DNA of 64,000 nt from contig JACCIC010000137.1 of NCBI GenBank assembly GCA_018907035.1, positions 558,001 to 622,000 on the forward strand. Direction: 5' to 3'. Source of the stretch: Sycobia sp. Sy_11 (lineage: Eukaryota > Arthropoda > Insecta > Hymenoptera > Epichrysomallidae). Shown here in pieces: positions 24,234-34,645 of the stretch (its first letter is position 1; every line of letters begins with the position of its first letter). A model generated the notes under the pieces. It saw nothing but the letters and a program-made list of their open reading frames with translations, was not told the DNA's origin and did not search any database. The translations under genes were made by a program, and so were the position numbers.

Positions 24234-24235
<2 letters not shown>
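23736..24235. other. AT-rich spacer, nothing recognised
   Basis: Chance frames only. Confidence 0.5.

Positions 24236-24281
<46 letters not shown>
24236..24281. repeat. (TA)n microsatellite
   Basis: Uninterrupted TA repeats followed by CACA/ATGCATGCA-type sequence. Confidence 0.95.
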
Positions 24282-24286
<5 letters not shown>

Positions 24287-25574
24287 TAAATACACACATG
24301 TATACATCCATGCATGCAAATACATTGCAAACATAGTAATGTGATTCGGAAATTTCAGATTACAGAGAGGTGCGAGATATACAAGCTTGAGCCAATAAAT
24401 ATATATGAAAATATAATAGGAAAGTAATTGTTCTTTTCCTAACCTAAAGTATATATAATATTTATCTAGGCAAAAATGTTATTATTGCCTACGCAGATTT
24501 AATATTTATATACATCCTAACAATTTTTTATTAAATAAATCGTTTCTTATGACAACTAAAGCTCATAAGAAATTCCCAAAATTTCAAAAATGTTTATTTT
24601 TTTTACAGGATAGTCTTTTAGCTACAATAAAAACTCATAATTTTAGGAGGAAATGAGTTTTGAGTGTTCACAGCGTGTAATTGATGCATTTGAGTTATTA
24701 CTTCGATATCCACCCCTATTAGATAAAACGAATAAGAAAAAGTAACATGAAAAGAATATATAATTTTTAATTCAAATGTAAAATATCATAAAACCATCAT
24801 TATTTTGGAATGTAGAAGTGTATGATTGTGTATTTATAGTACTGAATTTTGTATAAGGAGTAAGTACAGCTCCTAAATTAATATATTATATTATAAATAT
24901 TTAAATATATAGTTATTTATATAAAGCAATTTTTTAATTTAATCTTATATTACACATCATTATACTGTTATTGGCACTTTGTATAATTTATACAATTATG
25001 TAATAACAGCTTTTATAGAAACTTTTTGTAAGAAAACTGTTACAAATTTAAATATTAAAATAATTTTTAATGAAGTAACACTATTATAAAAAAGACTATT
25101 ATACAAAATATAAAAAATATATTTTTCAGATCCGATATAAAAAATGGACACAATTCTTTTAATGAATAATAAGACTATTTGTATCATTGTGGCTAATATT
25201 AACGGATATATACATGTATTACGTTATATACGTATACAAAATTATAAAAAGAATATTTAACACAACAGGTATTTTTCTAAAAATTTGATAAATTGATACA
25301 TTTTGACAATAGCACTTATATATTAGAAATTACTATCTTTTTCAATAAGTATTTTTTCAATAGTTTCATTACTATCTATTCAATAGGTAATTATAAAAAT
25401 TTTATTTTAAAATATATTCTTGTATGGTTAAAGTTTCCTTTAGTATTTCATACATTGTAATTTTTTGGAATAAATATGTCAGATTAAATAAAGTCAATAT
25501 GCAAAATACAAAAATTATACATATATTGCAGCCAAAAATATCACGATGTATAATATAGAAATATTTTTTGTAAA

Positions 25575-25577
<3 letters not shown>
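24282..25577. other. AT-rich DNA, nothing recognised
   Basis: No supported feature. Confidence 0.5.

Positions 25578-25633
<56 letters not shown>
25578..25633. repeat. (TA)n microsatellite
   Basis: About 56 bases of TA. Confidence 0.95.
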
Positions 25634-25636
<3 letters not shown>

Positions 25637-26642
25637 ATTTAAATAATTATAATGTAGAGTATAATATGCCATTATATTTAGAAGCTGTACTTGCTCCCTA
25701 TGTAAAATCCAATCCTATTAAATATACAATCATACTGTTCTGTTTACTTTCTCAGAAACTGGTGATTTCATACTTTTCATTTAAAGTAAAAATTATATAT
25801 TATTCCCACTCTAATTTTTCATTATTTTGTATATTAGAGACCTAACATAATAGCTATCTTGATTGCATTAACATCAGATTATATCTATAATATTAATATT
25901 ATTACTTACGAACAATGAAACCGCCCCCTTCAAAACTTTAATTTATCATTATTTTTTTCATGATTATTTATATATACTTTAAATGGTCCTTTAAAATTAA
26001 AAATAAAGAAGGCCATACGTATTATGCGATTTGTGTATTTATTAATACGTAATAAATGAATATGTTTGTACTATTACCTTATTTTTATTTTCTTTACATC
26101 TAAGAAACTTATTATATAAATATAAATATTTCATACCCTCGCGCCTTACTCTGAGGAAGGGGAGATGAAGCTAATTGTCTTTTGGGAGGCTTTACGTTTT
26201 TAATGAATTTATTTAATAATTTTTTTCTTCAAAAATAGCATCTTAAATTATAGGTTTTTGTCTATCACTTGCACATTGAAATATAATATAACTGAACTTA
26301 TTTGTATTTTGGGTGCCCGTCATGTCTCGTCTGTATATAACCGTTTGTCTGTAATTTTTTTATGAAATATATACTGATCTAAATTATATATATATATTAA
26401 TTTGCCATTAATAATTAATAATTTCTATTGAATTATTGTTTACATGTTTATTTAAGTAATCATTAAATTACAATTATTATTGAAATAAAATTTTAATTTT
26501 CTATTATTTTTAATTCATAAAAAGTTAAATCTGGAGATAATTAACATTATAGAAGAGAAAAGAATAATCCATCAGAATGATGACCAAGAATTGTATCAAG
26601 ACCTATCTCCATTCATCAGGTAATCATTATGTTGATACCTGC

Positions 26643-26644
<2 letters not shown>
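25634..26644. other. AT-rich DNA, nothing recognised
   Basis: No supported feature. Confidence 0.5.

Positions 26645-26703
<59 letters not shown>
26645..26703. repeat. (TA)n microsatellite
   Basis: About 59 bases of TA. Confidence 0.95.
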
Positions 26704-26706
<3 letters not shown>

Positions 26707-26985
26707 ATTATCGGATCAGCTGTACGACATTTTTCGAGAGGTTGGGTCGACTCTGTTCGGATTTGTGTTTCATTCGTTTAGAAAATCGTAAACACTCGCA
26801 TGCTGTCATCAAATCGTATACAATGCGATGTTGCCACTACTTTTTACATGATTTTGGAAACAGTGTTGAACGAATTGATAGAATACACCAGCTGCCAGCG
26901 CAATGATACGATTTGCGCGACCGTGGACCGTGATGCCCGTAATACAGTTATTGACCACATATTCAAATACATGATTCTATGATCA
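26704..26985 (+). other. coding-like island of unknown identity
   Basis: This stretch has clearly higher GC than its surroundings and is open in two plus frames: one ending at 26906, the other running from about 26800 to 26982 with a helical-looking composition (FYMILETVLNELIEYTS, then RNDTICATVDRDARN). I cannot name the family. It may be an exon or a captured gene fragment; the (TA)n tract borders it on the left. Confidence 0.3.
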
Positions 26986-27186
26986 TTACAGTTTTAGTAT
27001 GATAAAATAATTCATCAACACAAACTATTGTATTAATTAAAAATAATGATTAATTCAATTTTCATTTAATTGAAAATTGAAAATAATACCTTATTAATTA
27101 TATATATCGATAAAAATTAAAAGTAATTATAAATTATTACAAGTTAATTAAAAAATATCTCAACCCTGAGATATGTATATCTAAGG
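26986..27186. other. AT-rich spacer
   Basis: Nothing recognised. Confidence 0.5.
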
Positions 27187-27189
27187 ATA

Positions 27190-27250
<61 letters not shown>
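27187..27250. repeat. (TA)n microsatellite with one CA interruption
   Basis: TA repeats broken once by ACAT at about 27207-27210. Confidence 0.95.
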
Positions 27251-27253
<3 letters not shown>

Positions 27254-27895
27254 GAACACTGCATCAGACAAATGACACAATCTTTATTCGAATTTGTTTT
27301 TTAAATTTTGTAATATAAATCGATAAAAACAATTGAAATTTGTTTTCAAATATTATATAATTTTTATTAATTTATTATTTTCCAAAATACGCTTATTTAG
27401 AATAAGTAATTTAAAAATAATTTAATACAATAAACAAAATAATCTGTTTTAGATAAATATCAAATAATGATTTAATTATTTTTTTAAATTGCATAATTTT
27501 ATATTAAGAATAGTCTAAAGTGCCATTATGTTCCGTATAATTAGTATTTTTATATTCTTTACCCGATAGAATCAAGTACGGTTCTGTTCGACACAAATTA
27601 TAGATTACCATTCGAATTTTAGATTATAAAAATTTTAGATTATAAATACAGATTTATAAAATAAAATTGTAAAAAAAAATAATACAATAAAAATGTAATT
27701 GTGAATAAAAAAGTGCACGGCAATCCTGACAAATTCAAATCTATTTAGATACTACGCAAAACTATCAAAATTTAATATTTTTATTTACTACTTACATATT
27801 ATAGCATTGGAATAACAAAACTAATATTTTATACATAAAGCCAATAAAATGAAAATATTAAATTTCTTTATATCTAATAATTATACGTGTAAAGA
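27251..27895. other. AT-rich DNA, nothing recognised
   Basis: No supported feature. Confidence 0.5.
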
Positions 27896-28157
27896 ATGTC
27901 AACTTGGTTTTCTATAAAATGATGAAGAAAAATGCCTTAGACTACATTCCTGGTACTAAAAAATAATTCCCAATTTAAGTGCAGAAAAAAAAGAAGTTAT
28001 AATGACTAATTTATTGCGCAAGAATAGATTAAAAGTAGAATTTCACAGGAATATTGAAAAATTAGAAACAAATCAAAGACCAACAAAAGCTGAAATAATA
28101 CTTTCAAAACTTTCAGAACAGAATCGAAAATTAGCGTTATACATCACCTCGTAGACA
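27896..28157 (+). pseudogene. unidentified coding remnant
   Basis: One plus frame runs from about 27899 to a TAG at 28153-28155 with only two internal stops. The last 55 codons are open and protein-like, charged and helix-forming (KKEVIMTNLLRKNRLKVEF, then RPTKAEIILSKLSEQNRKLA). Family not recognised; it may be a mobile-element gene end. Confidence 0.35.
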
Positions 28158-28179
28158 TCTAATAATTTTGAATAAAATT

Positions 28180-28290
28180 AATATTTATAGAATAATAAGT
28201 TATTATGTTATTTGTTAAATAAAAAATAATTTAATACAATACATAAACTCATAGCTTGAAGGAATTATAAAATAATAAAGTCTATTGTGT
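28180..28290 (+). repeat. fragment related to dispersed repeat family 1
   Basis: Shares AATATTTATA, the CAATACATAAACT-like block and GAAGGAATTATAAAATAATA with 11040-11150. Confidence 0.45.
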
Positions 28291-28591
28291 ATTGGATTTT
28301 GTCATCTTAAAAATTAAGTATAATAATTAATTTTACAATTGTTTACCTTAAACAGACAATATTGTATATCTAAATTTTCGCAAAAAAAATTAATTTGGAA
28401 ATATTATTCGCTGTTATCTTTATACTTATTTTAATATTCGTAATTAAGAGATCCCATTCTATTCATTAATGAAATAATTATTATCATTATTTTTTATCAT
28501 TTTTTTTGTAACATTCTATAAACCAAAGTTTCGTATAAAATTGTTTAAATCATTGGTAAACAAGTTTTGATATAAACTCAATATGAAGTTA

Positions 28592-28594
<3 letters not shown>
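28291..28594. other. AT-rich spacer, nothing recognised
   Basis: No supported feature. Confidence 0.5.

Positions 28595-28658
<64 letters not shown>
28595..28658. repeat. (TA)n microsatellite
   Basis: About 64 bases of TA. Confidence 0.95.
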
Positions 28659-28661
<3 letters not shown>

Positions 28662-28863
28662 TCGTTTGCGACCACCACGGCCCTTGACATTTTTGAGTAA
28701 ATAATTTGGTTAGAAATTAGGAGTATGGAGATTATATATGTTTGTGTGTGTAGATACGCATGCATGTATACGTATTTCAATCAAACGCTGGATGTCAAGC
28801 TGATGCTTCTTTATTGCTGCTCGTCTCCTAGTATCCCGCTCCGCTTTCTTCTATACTTAAATA

Positions 28864-28866
<3 letters not shown>

Positions 28867-28915
<49 letters not shown>
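28867..28915. repeat. (TA)n microsatellite
   Basis: About 49 bases of TA, immediately left of a PLE terminal fragment. Confidence 0.95.
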
Positions 28916-28918
<3 letters not shown>

Positions 28919-28919
<1 letters not shown>

Positions 28920-28970
28920 AAATTAATAAATATTTCCATCAGTCTTACAGTCCAATATAAATTAAAATTA
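28919..28970 (-). mobile_element. PLE terminal fragment
   Basis: AATTAATAAATATT, then CAGTCTTACAGTCCAATA, corresponds to the outermost pseudo-LTR end seen at 436-480 and 59790-59830. Only about 50 bp can be recognised. Confidence 0.55.
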
Positions 28971-29008
28971 ATACATAATAATATCAATACATATCCATAT
29001 CTCCCACT

Positions 29009-29009
29009 T

Positions 29010-29056
<47 letters not shown>
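29009..29056. repeat. (CT)n microsatellite
   Basis: CT repeats with two small interruptions, followed by GTGCGTGCGTGTGT. Confidence 0.95.
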
Positions 29057-29058
<2 letters not shown>

Positions 29059-29299
29059 GTGCGTGCGTGTGTAAATTTATATATATATATATTATAAACT
29101 TCTTGTGACAAATGATCATCTACTTCGCTACATATTTCATAAGAATATTATAAAATATAAATTTTGTATAGATCCTTTATAATTTACATATTTAACTTGG
29201 TCTACTACGGTCCTGATTAATACTGGAACAATCGATAAAACAGAACAGGATTTTTTGTACACTTCGAGTTCCGTAAAATTCCGCAGTATATTAAAAATG
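29057..29299. other. AT-rich spacer
   Basis: Nothing recognised. Confidence 0.5.
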
Positions 29300-30112
29300 A
29301 GGCGCTTCAATCGATTTTAACTTCCGTTAGAGGTATGGAGCACTCTTAAGCTCCTCAAAATACTCATTTACAGCTTCGATTACTTCTTCATTGACCGCAA
29401 ATCTCTTACGGCCAAGCCATTTTTTGAGGTTAGGAAACAGATAATAGTCACTCGCGGCTAAGTCTGGACAGTAGGGAGGGTGCGACATCAATTCAAACTT
29501 CACATCGTTGATTTTAGCCATCGCAACGATTGACGTATGCGCTGGTGCGTTATCGTGATGAAACAAGATTTTTTTCTTCGCCAGATGAGGTCGTTTAATT
29601 TTCACTTCGTGGATCAAACATTACAATAAATCTGAGTAGTATTGACCAGTGATAGTTTTACCCTTTTTAAGGTATTCAATGTATATAATACCTCTTGCAT
29701 CCCAAAAAACAGTAGCCATAACCTTGTTAGCCGAAAAAATTGTATTTGCCTTCTTTGGAGTTAGTTCCTCTGGTCGAATCCACTGTTTAGACTGTTGTTT
29801 GGTTTCACTAGTGCAGTGGTGGACCCAAGCTTCGTTAACGGTTACGAATCGACGCCAAATTGGCGGTAGAAATATTCTTTCGTATCAATTTTTGGTCGAC
29901 TGTTAGCAAACGCAGCACCCATCTTGCACGGAGCTTTTCCATATACAAATGTTGGTACAAAATATTTTGTACACGTTCATATGACATCTTACAGGTCTTA
30001 GCTGTCTCACGCACTTTTAATCTGCGGTCTTTCAGCACTATTTGATGGATTTTTTTGATCATATCTGGAGTTGTAACCTCAATGGGGCGTCCTCAGCGAG
30101 GCTCGAAAGCAA
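29300..30112 (-). pseudogene. mariner transposase, 5'-truncated, nearly continuous
   Basis: Minus strand, from about 30100 down: GRPIEVTTPDMIKKIHQIVL, an RLKVRETAKTCKMSYERVQN helix-turn-helix, ARWVLRLLTVDQK, then after a frameshift a VHHCTSETKQQSKQW block with the first catalytic region damaged, NKVMATVFWDARGIIYIEYL (about 29700), HHDNAPAHTSI with the second aspartate (about 29530-29560), and CPDLAASDYYLF with the third (about 29440-29475). It stops after EYFEELKSAPYL at 29327. The first ~90 residues and the last ~40 are absent. It abuts BEL/Pao coding sequence at about 30110. Confidence 0.88.
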
Positions 30113-32945
30113 TTACAAGGTTCAGTCTTTGCCGAAATTGCTTACAGAAGCATAGTGGTATTTGTAATTATACATCGTGTTGCAAGTTTTGCAACAAGTT
30201 TCATAATTCAATGTTGGAGGGTGTCGGTAGAGCTTCGCAAAATAAAAATAATAAAAATAATAAAAAACAATTAAACATTGAACCTTCTTCATCGCAATGA
30301 AGGATAGATTATTCAGTTCAGCCCAGAGCATCTCATCATGAGTGCTACGATGCGAGTGAAAGATAAGCAAGGGCGATTTATTAAATGTCGTGCTTTGGTA
30401 GACACATGCGATACAGCGCATTTTATTACCGGAAAATTCGCTCGTGCATTAAGCTTATCGATACGTCCAAGTTCTCTTCCCATTGAAGCACTTAACGGCT
30501 TAATGATGGCAACTAAAAGTTTAATGGATATTTCATTTTATTCAACTCATAATGACTTTAACAAAAGGTTATCATTTCTTATTATACCACAAGTAGCAGA
30601 ATCAGTGCCGACTGAAGATTTTATACATTTATTAATAGATTTACCTACCAACCTTAAATTAGCAGATCCTTCTTTTTATTTACCGGGAGAGATTGGTATC
30701 TTAATATGATCTGGTGCAACGCTTTCGCTCTTGTCGATCGGTCAAATAAATTTATCTCGAGATAATTCTGATCTCTTTATGCAAAAGACATAACTAAGTT
30801 CGGTTGTCGTAGGCGACGTAACCGTCGATCATAGAAGCACCGTCGAAGGTTGTAAGCTTACTAAATTAAAAGAGCAAATAGCTAAATTTTGGAAATTAAA
30901 AGATGTGACTGCAAGAATTTCAGTTGCGGATGAATTACAGAATGTGAAGTACATTATACAGACAAAAACATACAGAGACAGTAAAGGAAAATATGTAGTT
31001 CGATTACCTTTTCATGCCACCGATCGAGATTTTGGTGATTCAAGAACAATAGCTTTGCGTCCTTTTTATAGTTTAAGACTGTTTTCTGTTTGACAGATTA
31101 TTAATGATTATTAATAATTCTGTAATGACAGATTATATTGAATTAGAACACATGACACATGACATCATCTTACGATCGATCAATATCTGCTAATTGATAA
31201 TCCTAAACAAATCGAAATTAATGGATTCTGTGACGCCAGTAACGCCACATATGGGACAGGTTTATACGTGCGCTCCATTGACGACAGAGAATAAATTTTC
31301 GTGCGTTTATTATTTACAAAGGTTCAAGTTGCGCCACTCAAGGATTATAATAACATACCAACAAAGGATATAACAATTCCTCGATTAGAACTGTGCGGGA
31401 TCTTGACGCTGGCTCATTTACATAGTAAGACATATAATACGATGAATTTTATATCAAATAATATAACGTTCTAATCAGATTCCATGATCGATTTATGTAG
31501 GCTTAAAAAAATGCCTAATATACTTAAAACATTTGAAGCTAATAGAGTTGCAGAAATTCATATTGAATGGCGACATGTGCGGTCTGAAAACAATCCTGCA
31601 AACACATTGTCCCGAGAACAGCTTCCCCGAAAATTTTTGAAAAATGTTTTCTGGTCCGGGGCCCACTTTGACCAATAAATTCACAATTTTGTATAAAAAA
31701 ACTACCAAGCTTAAAAAAAGATATTTTTTTGCACGCCGAGGTTAATTTTGATAATATATATTTTTATATATATATATATATATATATAGTAGGTTACGTA
31801 GCGCTCATATTTCCACAAACAAACGACACCCGATATTCATACTACCTCATCACTATATGTTATATAGTATATACAATTATCATCAAGGAATAAATTTTGG
31901 TTACTTGACGGAAAAAAATCAAATGCGAAAACTAGTGCGAATACTGTATAGGCTGCATAAAATTCAAAGCAACTCCGATTAAATATAAAATGTCAGAGTT
32001 ATCTAAAAGTAGATTGGAAGCAGCTATTTCGTTTAATCATACAGATGTAGATTGTTTCGGACCAATGTTTATAAAAGAAAGAAAGTATAGAAATCGGGGC
32101 CACATAAAGGTTTATAGTTGCGTTTTCATTTGTATACCCGTGAAGGCCGTGCATATTGAAATAGTAAGTGATTTCACAACGGAGGCTTTCTTAGCGGCGC
32201 TTAAGCGTTTTATAGGGCGAAGACTTATCCCTGCACACATCCATTCAGATAATGGAATGAATTTTGTCGGCGCAAGAAATGAACTGCGCGAATTATATGC
32301 CTTAATTGAATCAAGTGAATTCAAAAAAAAATAAACGATTTTTCTGTCTCCAAAGGCATTCCATGGCACTTTAGTCTGCTCCTTTCACCTCACTTTTGAG
32401 GAATATGGGAGGCAGCGGTAAAATCTTTTAAACATCATTTTCGTCAATTAATAGAGAATCGTTTATTCACCTTTGAAGAACTTAGCACTTTCGCAGTAGA
32501 AATTGAAGCTATCTTAAATTCAAGGCCTCCATGTCCATTATCAACGGATCCAAATGATTCTTTAGATTTAACTCCCGCTCATTTTTTAGTTGGTCCACCC
32601 ATTGATATACTGCTAGAAAATAATTATTTAACTATTGCAGAAAATCGATTAACATCGTGGCAATTGGTTATTAATGCGAAGCAACATTTTTGGAAGCTCT
32701 GGCAGGTTGAATATTTGACCGAATTATAAAAAAGACAAAAATATGATAGTATAAAAATGATGCAGAACTAGAAACCGATACAATTGTCATTTTAATTGAC
32801 AAAACTCAGCCTTGCGCTCAATGGCGACTAAGACAAATCGTGGAGGCGTACTCAAGAGATGAGGGCGTTGTTCGCGTGGCTACCGTAAAAACAGCTCACG
32901 GAATATCTAAACGATGCGAAAATTCGCTTTGTCCTTTATTATAAT
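30113..32945 (+). mobile_element. BEL/Pao LTR retrotransposon, internally deleted
   Basis: Order on the plus strand: paired zinc knuckles in gag (CRNCLQKH..CKFCNKFHNSML, about 30130-30210); aspartic protease (ALVDTCDTAHFIT, catalytic Asp codon 30401-30403, with the usual DSG changed to DTC); a KLADPSFYLPGEIGILI block typical of BEL (about 30655-30705); GKYVVRLPF (about 30985-31010) introducing the RT. The polymerase core is missing: the frame goes straight to an RNase H region (EINGFCDASNATYGTGLYVRS, about 31215-31280). Integrase follows (VDCFGPMFIKERKY from 32047, HSDNGMNFVGA at about 32245-32277, GIWEAAVKS at about 32401-32427), then the C-terminal domain (WKLWQVEYLTEL, about 32691-32728). 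Stops and frameshifts throughout. Confidence 0.9.
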
Positions 32946-33084
32946 AAAATTTAATTAGGAATTATATTCATTGTAAATTATATTTGCGTAACAATTATAT
33001 ATAATATTTCAAATCACTGATAAATTTATGTAGTATTAATCAGTTTATAATTTTACTTATCTAAGAAGAATTTGTTTATTTTGC

Positions 33085-33600
33085 ATTTCATATAGTTGAT
33101 CGCGATAGTCTCAACGGGGAGAGTATATTCCATGGACGGAAATTTGAGTTCTTATTTCTTAAGATTGTTCGTTTATATATAGGTATCATGTTAACTGTTC
33201 GGGCGAGAACAGCGGCAAGCACTATTGTAACGATGGAAATGTTTGAAATTATGAATCAGTTTGTAGAGGTCCATCGTTGAGAGCGAACGAATTTGTAGAA
33301 CTATCATAATACGATTTTTCTACGCGTGAAGTTTATAATACACAACTATAATAATATAAGACTCAACCACATACGTGGCATTGATTAAGTCTATATTACA
33401 TAGAATATTCAACATTTAATGTGGTATTAATTTCGTTCTATTTGAACGAAGGCAACAAAGGTTGTAAAATTGTACAATAAAACAATTATTTACACCTTTG
33501 AAATATAGTCATAGCGAGTCAGCTAAGAATCTAACTCACTGGGCCCGGAGAAAAGGGGTGCAGCAGTAGTCGTTAAATATAGTTATATAAGATATACGTG
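33085..33600 (+). repeat. probable 3' untranslated / LTR region of the BEL/Pao element
   Basis: A purine-rich ACGGGGAGAG at about 33113-33122, a candidate polypurine tract, is followed by about 450 bp of higher-complexity sequence with a possible AATAAA-type signal (about 33476) and ends near GGGCCCGGAGAAAAGGGG (about 33541-33558). The 5' LTR is not in the window, so the borders cannot be proven. Confidence 0.35.
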
Positions 33601-33683
33601 TAACATTTGCTAATATAGTTATAAGTTAATATACGTATGTTTCACGGGTTTTGTATGCCTATAAAGGACTTTTCCCCCACAGA

Positions 33684-33930
33684 ACCAATAAACTATATGT
33701 TGATTGGCTCAATTGTTGTGGTTGTTTTAATTGTGATCGACCCACATCCTTTAACAAAATAGGAAAATTAGATCATGTTGATCAAATTTTTGCCCAACAA
33801 TAGGTCTTAAATACTTAAAAAATAGGTTTACAAAATGTATCTAGTTACTGCGGAATATTAGAACCTTGTTTCTAGGTTTTTCCATATCGAAACAGCTTGT
33901 TTATGGCTTAAAAATGTTTAGCATTTCTAC
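33684..33930 (+). repeat. dispersed repeat family 3, copy B, with family-1-like sequence
   Basis: 33684-33800 matches 22556-22680; 33801-33930 loosely resembles parts of family 1. Confidence 0.6.
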
Positions 33931-34022
33931 CGGGGCAATTTGTGTAAATTTCAGAATTCAGGTGGGCTTAACCGTTTTTATCAAAAGTTTATTTTATTAA
34001 TTAGATAGTAGAAAAAAATAAA

Positions 34023-34110
34023 TATGCGAGCTGTGTTCAAAAAGTAACGAGAATTTTTAAATTTCGCGGGTTTGGAGAGTTCGCCTGTATAAAAATTTTT
34101 TTTATTGTGT
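34023..34110 (+). mobile_element. mariner terminal repeat and leader fragment
   Basis: GCTGTGTTCAAAAAGTAACG beginning near 34029 is a typical mariner terminal sequence, followed by a leader (TTTCGCGGGTTTGGAGAGTT). No transposase frame follows up to 34500; 34110-34400 is moderately GC-rich but has no recognised motif. Confidence 0.55.
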
Positions 34111-34504
34111 TGGTACGTATGTCCCTGAAGTACGATAAAATTTTCAGCAATATTCATTGCTTATTTTTTACGTGGCAGCCGCTAACATTATACGTGTTCT
34201 TTGAGCTGGTCGATTTTCGTTTGATGAGCCTTTTTCGGTCTTGGCGATCCAGTATGCCTCCACTGGGACGATTGAGCCTTAGTTTCGATAGCGAAACTGA
34301 TTATACATGGTTTTTAAATAATTCGTTAAAAAGAGTCAAACGATTTCATAGATTGCACAACTCCACAGTGTAATTTTATATGGATAGGTATTTTGGATAT
34401 AAAAAAATGAAGCAACTTAGTATCTACAATTTCATTATTTACCAAAAATCTTCGACTTGTAAAAATAAGGTGTATTTAATTTGGTGATATACAATGTGTT
34501 TGAA

Positions 34505-34645
34505 CCTTTCTATTATTATTATTTATTTAGTTTAAGGAGTTGGGCCTTCCCGGCCTCCGGACGCATGGGTAAACCCTTCGCGTCCCTCCCTTAACCAGCA
34601 GCCGCTATAAACGGCAGCCCTCCCAGAATGAAATTATTCCGGTCG
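34505..34645 (-). other. 3' untranslated region and TAA-type tail of an I-like LINE
   Basis: On the minus strand the element ends AAACTAAATAAATAATAATA. A tail of TAA repeats instead of poly(A) is typical of I-clade LINEs. The short 3' UTR begins after the ORF2 stop at 34646-34648. Confidence 0.6.

Noticed and set aside
26800..26982. Histone-fold protein
   Set aside because: The helix-like spacing suggested it, but no diagnostic histone motif could be aligned by eye.
28725..29119. Frames rich in Tyr-Ile and Ser-Leu or Arg-Glu
   Set aside because: Produced by the (TA)n and (CT)n microsatellites; the same applies at 24118-24334, 25546-25845, 45605-45865 and 46148-46375.
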